Assembly (NCBI GenBank): GCA_910579655.1
Contig: CAJTVE010000042.1
Coordinates: forward strand, 1-29,185
DNA length: 29,185 nucleotides
From: an uncultured Allobaculum sp.
Lineage (GTDB): Bacteria > Bacillota_I > Bacilli_A > Erysipelotrichales > Erysipelotrichaceae
Direction: 5' to 3'
The position numbers were made by a program, and so were the translations under genes. How positions within the stretch are numbered: the first letter of the stretch is position 1; the number at the start of each line of letters is the position of its first letter. Shown in pieces: positions 1 through 7,218 of this stretch. The notes beneath the pieces are model-generated. The model was not told the DNA's origin and did not search any database. It worked only from the letters and a program-made list of their open reading frames with translations.

Positions 1-201
1 TTTATAAAGACTAGAATTAGAATTTGAAATCCTCCTTGGACGAACGAGGTGGATAAACCTTAACTTAGTGACATTGTTTAAAATGAATTAAAAAAACGAA
101 TGGACTGAAGCAAAGTATAATCCTGAACGATTCAAAAGCCAAAAAACAAAACCAAAAGTAGACTGACCGGACATCGGACCAGTCGCTTCGAAGGAGGAAT
201 T
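1..201 (+). other. Leader region upstream of PTS operon
   Basis: No coding sequence is visible. An imperfect inverted repeat (ATCCTCCT at 29-36 against AGGTGGAT at 47-54, one mismatch) has no T-run after it. A perfect -10 hexamer TATAAT lies at 116-121, but I see no good -35 at 16-18 bp, so it may be an activator-dependent promoter or chance. A strong AAGGAGG ribosome binding site at 191-197 serves the IIC gene. Whether a IIB gene lies further upstream cannot be seen. Confidence 0.45.
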
Positions 202-999
202 ATGGAATTTATTCAATCGCTGCTGATTATCCTGCTGGCAAGCTGGATGGTCATCGACCAGCAAGGCCTTGTTTTGATGACCTGGTTTCCGGTCATGATT
301 TCTGTTCCCGCTGGCCTGATTATGGGCGACATGACGACAGCGCTGATGATTGGTGGAACGTTCCAGCTGATGAACCTGGGCGTTGCCAATATCGGCGGAA
401 GTTCGGTTCCCAACTGGGGCCTGGCCGCCTTAGTCGGGATCTATGTTGCGTGTCGGACGACATCTGATCTTGAATCGGCTAAAGCCGTAGCTCTTGCCGT
501 TGGTGTTCCGGTTGGCATGTTAGGTATTCAGCTCGATGTGCTGGCCAAACTGATTAATACGTATGTGGCCAACGCAGCCAAAAAAGCCTGCGATGCGCTC
601 AACTTTAAAAAGATGGAACGCATTCTCTGGTTAGGCCCAGTGGTCTTCATTCTGTCTACCGCCATTCCAACAGCTCTTTGCATCCTGTTTGGCGAGCAGA
701 TCGTCAACTTCATTCTGGAATCCGTTCCTGAATGGTTTACCAATGGCCTGTCCATTGCCGGAAATATGCTTCCTGTTGTCGGCATTGCCTTGCTGCTGCA
801 AGTCATGCCAACCAAAAAGTTCTTATCCATGTTGATGCTTGGCTTTGTCTTCTCGGCTTATCTCAACATTCCAATGCTTGGCGTTTCCATTGTTGGCTTC
901 GCCCTGGCTTACTACTATTTCACCACCCAGAATAACAAACCTGCCCTGGCTGCCGACCAGGCAGAGGTCACAGAGGAAGGAGACGATTGGGATGAATAA
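202..999 (+). CDS. PTS mannose/fructose/sorbose-family IIC subunit
   Basis: Membrane channel subunit (EIIC, 265 aa) of a mannose-family phosphotransferase system, which takes up a sugar while it is phosphorylated. The protein is almost entirely hydrophobic helices. It carries the family's N-terminal pattern of a helix followed by a GxxMGDMTTALMIGGTFQLM-like stretch (about residues 37-58) and a glycine-rich NIGGSSVPN segment. Length is normal for the family. AAGGAGG seven bases before the ATG fixes the start. Its stop overlaps the start of the IID gene by eight bases (ATGAATAA), indicating translational coupling. The acidic C-terminal tail after about residue 245 is cytosolic. The sugar cannot be told from IIC alone. 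Confidence 0.93.
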   Translation: MEFIQSLLIILLASWMVIDQQGLVLMTWFPVMISVPAGLIMGDMTTALMIGGTFQLMNLGVANIGGSSVPNWGLAALVGIYVACRTTSDLESAKAVALAVGVPVGMLGIQLDVLAKLINTYVANAAKKACDALNFKKMERILWLGPVVFILSTAIPTALCILFGEQIVNFILESVPEWFTNGLSIAGNMLPVVGIALLLQVMPTKKFLSMLMLGFVFSAYLNIPMLGVSIVGFALAYYYFTTQNNKPALAADQAEVTEEGDDWDE

Positions 1000-1807
1000 G
1001 GAAACTATGCAGGGAAAACTGACCCGCAAAGATATCCGCACTGCCGCTTTTCGCTATATGTTCATGGCCTGCAACATCTTCAACTATGAAAGTCAGCAGG
1101 GACCGGCAGTCGTCTTTGGTTTAAAAAAGGCGCTGCGCAAACTGTATCCCAACGACGAAGACTATCGGGCTTCTTTGGATAACCAGTTCAAATACTTCAA
1201 TACCACAACCTGGATGGGCAACATTCTGCTGGGTGCCGCTTTGGCCATGGAAGAAAAAGATGGCCTGAAGGCCCTGGATGCTGTTCAGAACTTCAAAACC
1301 GGCATGATGGGTCCGCTGGCAGGTATCGGTGACACCCTGATCTGGGTTCTGTATCCGACCATCATGGGATCGATTGCTGCCTACATGGCTCTGGAAGGCA
1401 ATCCCATCGGCGCCATCATCTGGTTTTTGCTCAACGTATTCTTCCTGTTTGTCCGCTTCAAACTGTTTGATATGGGCTACGACTCCGGTCTGAAACTCAT
1501 CACGGCTCTTGGCGATAAGCTGTCCGTGTTTACGGAGGCTGCTTCCATGATGGGCCTGACCGTGGTCGGTGCCCTGATTCCATCGGTCATCAAAATGACG
1601 GTCGGCCTGGAATTTGCGACCGGTGATGTCGCTTTGAACTTGCAGACAGGCGTTCTGGACCAGATCATGCCAGCTTTATTGCCAGCTTTATTAACTTTCG
1701 GCGTCTATAAGCTGCTGGCCAGCCGGAAAGTCACTGTCATCCAGGTGATTTTGATGATCATTGTCCTGGCTCTGGTTTGCTCCTTCTTTGGAATTCTGAC
1801 TGTCTAA
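992..1807 (+). CDS. PTS mannose/fructose/sorbose-family IID subunit
   Basis: Second membrane subunit (EIID, 271 aa) that pairs with IIC in mannose-type PTS transporters. Visible family traits are the N-terminal LTRKDIRTAAFRYMF block, NYESQQGPAVVFGL, the conserved central TGMMGPLAGIGDTLIW stretch (the most diagnostic IID motif) and a hydrophobic C-terminus. The frame stays open upstream to 839. The ATG at 992 is preferred because it follows GAGGAAGGAGA, overlaps the IIC stop and gives the standard N-terminus. The gene is followed by a terminator-like hairpin before the IIA gene, so the membrane and soluble subunits may be made in unequal amounts. Confidence 0.93.
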   Translation: MNKETMQGKLTRKDIRTAAFRYMFMACNIFNYESQQGPAVVFGLKKALRKLYPNDEDYRASLDNQFKYFNTTTWMGNILLGAALAMEEKDGLKALDAVQNFKTGMMGPLAGIGDTLIWVLYPTIMGSIAAYMALEGNPIGAIIWFLLNVFFLFVRFKLFDMGYDSGLKLITALGDKLSVFTEAASMMGLTVVGALIPSVIKMTVGLEFATGDVALNLQTGVLDQIMPALLPALLTFGVYKLLASRKVTVIQVILMIIVLALVCSFFGILTV

Positions 1808-1871
1808 GATCGCAGACAGAAAGAATCAAACCAACTCTATACCCCCAAAAACCCGTTTTAATCTTCGCTAT

Positions 1872-1921
1872 GCAGGCTGGATTCCGATTCTGACATCGAT
1901 CGAAGCCAGCCTGCCTTTTCT
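1872..1921 (+). terminator. Hairpin with T-rich tail between IID and IIA
   Basis: GCAGGCTGG (1872-1880) and CCAGCCTGC (1906-1914) form a perfect 9-bp GC-rich stem with a 25-nt loop, followed by CTTTTCTTT. It sits inside the presumed operon, 65 bases after the IID stop, so it could be a partial terminator or an RNA-processing/stability element. The long loop weakens the terminator reading. Confidence 0.5.
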
Positions 1922-2057
1922 TTGCGAAAACCAGACTCTAAAACGGATGGACTGAGAACACGGCGAAAAACATGAGAAAGAGGACTGGAAACAAAATCGA
2001 AAACAAAATCAAAGATTGAAAAATGGAAATCATCGAAAAAAGAAAGTGAGAAAGCTT

Positions 2058-2480
2058 ATGACAAAAATTGTACTCGCCAGCCATCACCGCCTTGCCGATG
2101 GCATGAAAGATACTCTGGATTACATCCTGCCCGAACATGTGGAAGTGCAGGCAGTCAGTGCCTATTTACAGAATGTTCCAGTGGAAGCAGAACTCGCTCA
2201 GGCTCTTGAAGGCATCAGCAGTGAGGATCAGGTTTTGATTTTTACCGATATGATGGGTGGATCGGTCAATCAGGCGTGCCTGCCGCATGTCCTGGCCAAT
2301 CCCAATGTGCATCTGATTGCTGGCATGAACCTGCCATTGATTCTGTCCTTAACCCTGCGTGCTGCTGCCGGACCTTTAGAGGCAGCGGATATTGTCAATG
2401 AAATCAACAATGCCAGAGAACAGATGATCTATATCAATGAGCGACTGAGCGGCAGTGAAGATGACGAGGAGGATGAATAG
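2058..2480 (+). CDS. PTS mannose-family IIA subunit
   Basis: Soluble EIIA (140 aa) that takes phosphate from HPr on a histidine and passes it to IIB. The start of the fold, KIVLASHHRLADGM, aligns with the EIIA-Man active-site loop. His9 is the likely phospho-acceptor, and His10 replaces the glycine usually found after it. The DMMGGSVNQA segment (about residues 64-73) is the family's second signature (D-x-x-GGS-x-x-N). The ATG at 2058 gives the normal N-terminus; the frame is open back to 2016 but that adds only charged residues. The RBS is weak (AAGTGAG). The C-terminus is unusually acidic. The gene ends two bases before the glucosidase ATG, and its end carries the AGGAGG used by that gene. 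Confidence 0.9.
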   Translation: MTKIVLASHHRLADGMKDTLDYILPEHVEVQAVSAYLQNVPVEAELAQALEGISSEDQVLIFTDMMGGSVNQACLPHVLANPNVHLIAGMNLPLILSLTLRAAAGPLEAADIVNEINNAREQMIYINERLSGSEDDEEDE

Positions 2481-2482
2481 CC

Positions 2483-4183
2483 ATGTGTGCAACGGCAGCA
2501 CCCTGGTGGAAACAGTCCGTTGTCTACCAGATTTATCCACAGAGCTTTCAGGATTCCAATGATGATGGCATCGGAGATCTTCGCGGGATTATCCAGCGTC
2601 TGGATTATCTGAAAACACTGGGAGTGGATGTTTTATGGCTGAATCCCATTTATGAATCCCCACTGGTTGATAATGGCTATGATATTGCCGATTACCAGAA
2701 GATCAATCCTATGTATGGAACAATGGAAGACTTCAGGGAATTGCTTGAAAAAGCACATGAGCGCGGCATCCGGATTGTGATGGATATGGTTATCAACCAT
2801 ACCAGTACAGAACACCGCTGGTTTCAGGAATCGAAAAAATCCAAGGACAATCCCTATTCGGATTACTATATCTGGAAAGATCCAAAACCTGATGGCTCTG
2901 CACCCAATAACTGGGGATCGACCTTTGGCGGTCCGGCATGGGAATATGTGCCAGAGCGGAATCAGTATTATCTGCATTGCTTTGCGATTGAGCAGGCGGA
3001 TCTGAACTGGGAAAGCGAAACGGTCCGCCAGGATATTTATGATCAGCTGCGCTTCTGGCTCGATCTGGGTGTTGACGGCTTCCGTTTTGATGTCATCTCG
3101 CTGATTTCTAAAGACCAGTCCTTTCCGGATAACAATGGCGAGTATGTCTACACGAAGTCGTATTATGCGGGCTGCTCGAATGGGCCGCGCGTGCACGAAT
3201 TTTTACACGAACTCCACGAACAGGTTCTCGACCATTACGAAACAATCACCGTAGGAGAGACCCCAAATACCAACAGTGCCCAGGCTTTGTTGTTTACAAA
3301 TCCAGAACGCAAGGAACTTGACATGGTCTTCCAGTTTGAACACATGCATCTCGACTATGGCAAGTATGGAAAATTCTCGCTGGAGAGAGTCAATCTGGCG
3401 GACCTGAAAGAAAACTTAAGCAAGTGGGAACACGATCTTGAGCAGGGTTGGAACTCGCTGTACTGGAATAATCATGATCAGCCGCGGGCTGTTTCCCGCT
3501 TTGGGGATGAAAACTATCCCGTTGAATCTGCCAAAATGTTAGGCACCCTGCTGCATGGCATGAAGGGAACCCCGTATATCTATATGGGCGAAGAACTCGG
3601 GCTGAAAAATACCGTCTATGATTCGCTGGACGAGTATCAGGACATTGAAACTCGCTATTTCATTGAAAATATGAAAGAAGCAGGGGAGAATCCTGAATTT
3701 ATCCGCCAGGTGGTCTACAACGGCTCCCGTGACAATGCCAGAGCTCCCATTCCGTGGAATGACCAAAAACCGTATTATGGTTTTTCGAACCACAAACCCT
3801 GGCTTAATTTTTCCAAAGAGACTTCGGCTAATGTTGAAACAGCTCTGGCCAATCCGCAGTCCGTTTTCTACCACTATCAGAAACTCATTGCTCTGCGCAA
3901 ACAATTACCCGCTATGGTGGACGGAACCTATACTCTTCTGGCGGCAGACCATCCCCAGGTGTATGCGTACCGTCGCTCGACCAGCAATCAGGATCTTGTC
4001 ATCCTCTGCTCCTTTGCTCCAGAAGAAATCCCCTTTGAACTGGATCCGAAGGAAAGCAGAGTAAATCCAGCCAAGGCCCGGCTCGTTTTATCCAATCTGG
4101 AAAATTCCCCGCACACGCTGGAAGGCGTGCACCGGCTGCGTCCTTACGAAGCCTTGATTTACTGTCTGGATAAAGAAAACTGA
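2483..4183 (+). CDS. malL: GH13 alpha-glucosidase, oligo-1,6-glucosidase type
   Basis: Retaining alpha-glucosidase of family GH13 (566 aa, typical length), predicted cytoplasmic because it has no signal peptide. The catalytic triad is Asp203 (GFRFDVIS), Glu259 (TVGETPN) and Asp332 (NNHDQPR). A DxNxDGxGD calcium loop lies at residues 24-32. Val204 directly after the nucleophile is the residue that marks alpha-1,6 rather than alpha-1,4 preference in this subfamily. The blocks FQFEHM, KWEHDLEQGWNSLYWNNHDQPR and GTPYIYMGEELG follow MalL/oligo-1,6-glucosidase more closely than trehalose-6-phosphate hydrolase, though GPRVHEFLHE is TreC-like. Placed two bases behind IIA, it most likely cleaves the imported sugar, which would be phosphorylated. 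Whether it acts on free or 6-phospho sugars cannot be read from sequence. The gene symbol is a family-level guess. Confidence 0.88.
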   Translation: MCATAAPWWKQSVVYQIYPQSFQDSNDDGIGDLRGIIQRLDYLKTLGVDVLWLNPIYESPLVDNGYDIADYQKINPMYGTMEDFRELLEKAHERGIRIVMDMVINHTSTEHRWFQESKKSKDNPYSDYYIWKDPKPDGSAPNNWGSTFGGPAWEYVPERNQYYLHCFAIEQADLNWESETVRQDIYDQLRFWLDLGVDGFRFDVISLISKDQSFPDNNGEYVYTKSYYAGCSNGPRVHEFLHELHEQVLDHYETITVGETPNTNSAQALLFTNPERKELDMVFQFEHMHLDYGKYGKFSLERVNLADLKENLSKWEHDLEQGWNSLYWNNHDQPRAVSRFGDENYPVESAKMLGTLLHGMKGTPYIYMGEELGLKNTVYDSLDEYQDIETRYFIENMKEAGENPEFIRQVVYNGSRDNARAPIPWNDQKPYYGFSNHKPWLNFSKETSANVETALANPQSVFYHYQKLIALRKQLPAMVDGTYTLLAADHPQVYAYRRSTSNQDLVILCSFAPEEIPFELDPKESRVNPAKARLVLSNLENSPHTLEGVHRLRPYEALIYCLDKEN

Positions 4184-4293
4184 TGTTTCCGGCTCTGCCA
4201 GAGGCTGGCAGCTTTATAAACCGGGAGAAGACAGCTTGTCTTGATCTGAGGGTCTGAAAGCAGATTCTTTTCTGTGTGGCTCCCCACTGCAGC

Positions 4294-4317
4294 TTTCAGA
4301 TCTTGTTTCAGATCTTG
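4294..4317. repeat. 12-bp perfect tandem duplication
   Basis: TTTCAGATCTTG occurs twice back to back. The first copy overlaps the right arm of the 4254/4299 inverted repeat, so the second copy offers an alternative pairing partner for GATCTGA at 4243-4249. It could simply be replication slippage. Confidence 0.6.
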
Positions 4318-4370
4318 ATTTCCTGAATTTCTTTCGTATCTCTTTTGCTTCTCTTTTCTCTTTATGGAAA

Positions 4371-4409
4371 GGCGGCTGATCCTTTGTGGACTGGCCGTCT
4401 TATTTTTTT
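4371..4409 (+). terminator. Intrinsic terminator of the PTS-glucosidase operon
   Basis: A 12-pair stem (4371-4382 with 4388-4399, one A-C mismatch and three G-U pairs) has a 5-base loop and is followed by TTATTTTTTT. It closes the sugar operon 188 bases after the glucosidase stop. Confidence 0.85.
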
Positions 4410-4455
4410 GAGTGCTGGATTTGCGGCAAGTTTCTCAAAAAAATGACAGGGTCAG

Positions 4456-4483
4456 TTGGAAGCAGGCCAAATCTGGTTAAAAT
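4456..4483 (+). promoter_or_regulatory. Candidate promoter of RpiR regulator
   Basis: TTGGAA (4456-4461), 16-bp spacer, TAAAAT (4478-4483). It lies between the operon terminator and the regulator gene, giving a leader of roughly 125 bases. Hexamer match is moderate. Confidence 0.4.
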
Positions 4484-4616
4484 AAAAACCATCCGGATGA
4501 CCATTAAATGAATGGAAGAGAGGCGGAAGACAGCTGTTCTGCGTGCTTTTGCAGCGGCTATCCCGCCATGGTCTTCGATCAGAAATCCGCTCATCAGGCA
4601 AGAAGGAGAGAAAACC

Positions 4617-5369
4617 ATGGCACTTCAGGAACAAGTGAAATTGCATTATGACGCGCTCAATGGGACCGAAAAAGAGATGATTTCTTATCTGATGGACCAT
4701 CTCGATGAACTTTGCAGTCTGTCGATTACAGATATTGCCCGCATGCTCCAGTCCAGCCGTTCGTCTGTTTTACGCCTGGCACAGAAACTTGGCTATCGCG
4801 GTTACAGTCAGCTTAAATATGAGATGCAAAATGCAGTCCAGATGCGGGAAGTGATTCCGGACAATCTGGTCGCCAGTTTCCGTCATGAAGTGGAACGAAC
4901 CTTCGAACTGGCTGAACAGGTCAATTTTCTGCCGCTGGTCCAGGCGATGAGTCAGGCCCAGAATCTGATTTTGTATGCGACAGGATTTGTGCAAAGCAAC
5001 TATCTCAAGCAGCTGTCCAGTGAACTGTTCATGTATGGACGCCCGAATTTCAAAGTGAATGGCGAATCCAATTTTGAAATCATTGCCCGTTCGCTCACCA
5101 GCAAGGATCTGGTGATCATTGCCGGATATTCCGGCAATACGCCTGGAATTATGCAGACGATTAATCTGCTTGGCGTACGCAAAGTCCCAATCTGTTCTGT
5201 AACAGTGCTTTCCAATAATAAGCTGACTGAAGCCAGCCGCTATTCTCTGTTTTATGAAACCTCTGAACTGGCCGGAATAGAAGGCGGCATTTCGATGAAT
5301 TCACTTGGCATCATTCTGACTATTCTTTCCCGCAAGTACCTCGAGTATACGCTTTACGATGAAGTCTGA
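4617..5369 (+). CDS. RpiR/MurR-family transcriptional regulator (HTH + SIS)
   Basis: DNA-binding regulator of 250 aa with the two-domain RpiR layout. An N-terminal helix-turn-helix spans residues about 1-75 (SITDIARMLQSSRSSVLRLAQKLGYRGYSQLK). A C-terminal sugar-phosphate-binding SIS domain has ILYATGFVQSNYLKQLSSELF and the DLVIIAGYSGNTPG loop, where the Ser/Gly/Asn/Thr residues contact the phosphosugar in this family. The ATG at 4617 follows AGAAGGAGAG and gives the usual N-terminus; the open frame back to 4512 is not needed. Its position right after the PTS-glucosidase operon suggests that it senses the phosphosugar made by that transporter and controls the operon. It is transcribed separately, since a terminator lies between them. 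Confidence 0.9.
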   Translation: MALQEQVKLHYDALNGTEKEMISYLMDHLDELCSLSITDIARMLQSSRSSVLRLAQKLGYRGYSQLKYEMQNAVQMREVIPDNLVASFRHEVERTFELAEQVNFLPLVQAMSQAQNLILYATGFVQSNYLKQLSSELFMYGRPNFKVNGESNFEIIARSLTSKDLVIIAGYSGNTPGIMQTINLLGVRKVPICSVTVLSNNKLTEASRYSLFYETSELAGIEGGISMNSLGIILTILSRKYLEYTLYDEV

Positions 5370-5390
5370 GACACTGACTTCCAGACGGGA

Positions 5391-5455
5391 AAATCGTAAA
5401 AAGCCAGAACAGACAAGGCCAGTCTACGATTTGAAGACCAGGGTCTTGTTTCTTT
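5391..5455 (+). terminator. Hairpins and T-rich tail after RpiR gene
   Basis: AAATCGTA (5391-5398) pairs perfectly with TACGATTT (5425-5432). Directly after it a short stem AAGAC/GTCTT (5434-5447) with a CAGG tetraloop is followed by GTTTCTTTC. A modest terminator is plausible. The final T-rich bases overlap the candidate -35 of the next unit. Confidence 0.45.
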
Positions 5456-5475
5456 CAATGGCGAATTACTATACT
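5446..5475 (+). promoter_or_regulatory. Candidate promoter of the RpiR-like pair
   Basis: TTGTTT (5446-5451), 18-bp spacer, TATACT (5470-5475). The -10 is good and the -35 weak. The leader to the ATG at 5645 would be about 165 bases. Confidence 0.4.
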
Positions 5476-5644
5476 GTTTTTAGAAATATTCCAAAGTAAA
5501 TTAACCAGTTTTTTCTACGGCTTCTGCTGGAAATGAACAGGCAGGCCGTATTTTGGTCCCGAATAAGGAAATAACGCTAAGAAAAGTAAATGCAAAGTTG
5601 AAGATAAACAATAATAAAGAGCAATGGAAAGGTAGTGAGAAAGA

Positions 5645-6394
5645 ATGAATCGCTTGTCCGCTGTTCTGTTTAACCAATTGAATTCTGGTGCACCCAATAG
5701 TACAGATGCTCAGATCGCCCGTGGGATTCTTGATCATTTTAAGCAGCTGAACAGACTGAGTCTTTCTCAAATGGCTGAATTGTGCGGAGTGTCACCGGCG
5801 CGCCTGAAAAAATTCATCAAAGAGATTGGTTATGAAAGTTATACCGATATGAAAAGATTCAATACTGTTCAATCGTATACGGAGGAGCAGCTTACCCAGC
5901 GGATGATGACCTATGATGTGCTCAGTCAGCAAAATCAATTTCTGAAGTACGCCCATCGTGAAGAGGAAAAGCTGGAGCTGCAAAAGAGGATTGAAAAAGT
6001 CGTTCGCAAAATCAACGAAGCAAGGACCATTTATCTGGCCGGGTCGCTGGAAATGGTTTCGCTGGCCCTCAATTTCCAGACTGATTTATTCCAGATGGAT
6101 AAACGATGTTATGTGATCAAAGACAAAGCAGATCTGGAATTTTACCATCCGGGTGGGGAGCAGGATCTGGTAATTATCATGACAATGACAGGTCGGTTGT
6201 TTTCCTTCGGAACGCCATTGGGAATTTTGCTGAGATCCTATGAATCAACCATCCTGATGTCCAGACGCCCCTGTCTGGATTGTGATCTCTATCTGCCGAT
6301 TGGCTCACAGTATGAGATTTTTGATGGATATTATTGGGTACTGTTTTATCTGGACCAGATCAAGGCAGCTTACTGGCGCAGGTACTTTGCATGA
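5645..6394 (+). CDS. RpiR-like regulator, SIS domain degenerate
   Basis: A 249-aa protein with an N-terminal HTH resembling RpiR (LSLSQMAELCGVSPARLKKFIKEIGYESYTDMKRF, about residues 38-75) and a C-terminal region with the outline of a SIS domain (ARTIYLAGSLEMVSLALNFQ, then DLVIIMTMTGRLFSFG). The canonical Ser-Gly-Asn-Thr phosphosugar loop of SIS domains reads TMTGRLFS, so the ligand may differ or be lost. GGAAAGG lies 12 bases before the ATG. It overlaps the next gene by four bases (ATGA). It has no adjacent metabolic gene, so its target is unknown. Confidence 0.72.
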   Translation: MNRLSAVLFNQLNSGAPNSTDAQIARGILDHFKQLNRLSLSQMAELCGVSPARLKKFIKEIGYESYTDMKRFNTVQSYTEEQLTQRMMTYDVLSQQNQFLKYAHREEEKLELQKRIEKVVRKINEARTIYLAGSLEMVSLALNFQTDLFQMDKRCYVIKDKADLEFYHPGGEQDLVIIMTMTGRLFSFGTPLGILLRSYESTILMSRRPCLDCDLYLPIGSQYEIFDGYYWVLFYLDQIKAAYWRRYFA

Positions 6395-7062
6395 TTCTTC
6401 TGCCACGAATCTGCCTCGATTGTATGGAGCATGATGTAGATTCCTACCAGGCAGCCATTGCCAGAGAAGTATTCAGACAGAAAAAGAAAATCGTACAGTT
6501 TGGAGAGCGAAAGTTCTTTGAGCAGTGTTTCTGCTCAAAAGCATCTTTCCAGCGGTATTTGAAGAAGATGAACATGGATTCCTTTGAGAGATTCAAGCGG
6601 ACCGTTGTCAAAGAGATGGAAGAAATTGAAGGCCTGATGAGGTGCAGACCCCGGAATCAGCAGCTTCACGAACGACTAAGCATGGCTGCCCAGGTGAATA
6701 TTCTTGCTGAACCGGAAGCCGGTTTTCTGTTCCAGGTTTATCTTCCTTATTTCCTGTACCTCAATCCAAACACTCGACTCCTTCTGCCCGTTGATCAAAG
6801 CCCAATGCATTTTCAGCCCGAAGATGTGTTGATTGTCGCTTCGACCGAGCGGATGCTTTTGGATTTGATTATCTTTCTGAACTATGAGTTCGGTCAGAAA
6901 TCTGTGCTTGGAGGAGACCAGCTCAAACCAACCGTATTTATCGGCCCAAAAGGAATTTCCAGCGCATCGGATCCACAGATCAGTATTTATATTGAATCCA
7001 CGTCACGGCCAAGTAAACGAATCAATTCGTTTTGCAAAGCTGTTGAATCGATTCTGTTCTAA
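6391..7062 (+). CDS. RpiR-like partner protein, strongly diverged
   Basis: A 223-aa protein starting inside the stop of the previous gene (ATGA at 6391-6394), so the two are translationally coupled. Residues about 30-75 (KKIVQFGERKFFEQCFCSKASFQRYLKKMNMDSFERFKRTVV) have the spacing of an RpiR helix-turn-helix. The rest resembles a SIS fold only loosely (PEDVLIVASTERMLLDLIIFLN at the place of the DLVI-SxSG loop) and lacks the sugar-binding residues. The longer open frame from 6334 runs into the previous gene and is unlikely to be used. The pair may act as a heteromer; this is inference. Confidence 0.6.
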   Translation: MILLPRICLDCMEHDVDSYQAAIAREVFRQKKKIVQFGERKFFEQCFCSKASFQRYLKKMNMDSFERFKRTVVKEMEEIEGLMRCRPRNQQLHERLSMAAQVNILAEPEAGFLFQVYLPYFLYLNPNTRLLLPVDQSPMHFQPEDVLIVASTERMLLDLIIFLNYEFGQKSVLGGDQLKPTVFIGPKGISSASDPQISIYIESTSRPSKRINSFCKAVESILF

Positions 7063-7150
7063 GAGACTTCATCTGGACCACTCAACTTTTTGACTGGTTT
7101 GTATTCTTACTTTGTTCAGTCTCCCGGTTAAATCCCGGCTAAAACAGAAA

Positions 7151-7177
7151 CAAAGGCGCCTGCATGGGGCGCCTTTG
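7151..7177. terminator. Bidirectional terminator between convergent genes
   Basis: CAAAGGCGCC (7151-7160) and GGCGCCTTTG (7168-7177) form a perfect 10-bp stem with a 7-base loop. T-rich sequence follows in both directions (TTTGTTG on plus, TTTGTTTCTGTTTT on minus). It serves the RpiR-like pair and the esterase gene. Confidence 0.85.
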
Positions 7178-7218
7178 TTGTGAAATTTGAGGAGGCTTCA
7201 AAGAAAATCGACTGGTTT

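Larger units (their letters stand above)
4184..4616 (+). other. Structured intergenic region after the glucosidase gene
   Basis: No gene is visible in these 433 bases. Elements seen: a short hairpin CTGCCA/TGGCAG (4195-4211); an 8-bp stem CTGAAAGC (4254-4261) with GCTTTCAG (4292-4299); a perfect 12-bp tandem duplication TTTCAGATCTTG at 4294-4305 and 4306-4317; the strong terminator at 4371-4409; and a candidate promoter at 4456-4483 for the next gene. Confidence 0.6.

Noticed and set aside
839..991. Upstream extension of the IID frame
   Set aside because: It would run through the IIC gene; ATG 992 has a ribosome site and the family N-terminus.
2533..2541. Perfect DnaA-box 9-mer TTATCCACA (and TTATCCAAA near 20290)
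   Set aside because: Single boxes, the first inside the GH13 coding region; no cluster or AT-rich unwinding element, so not an origin.
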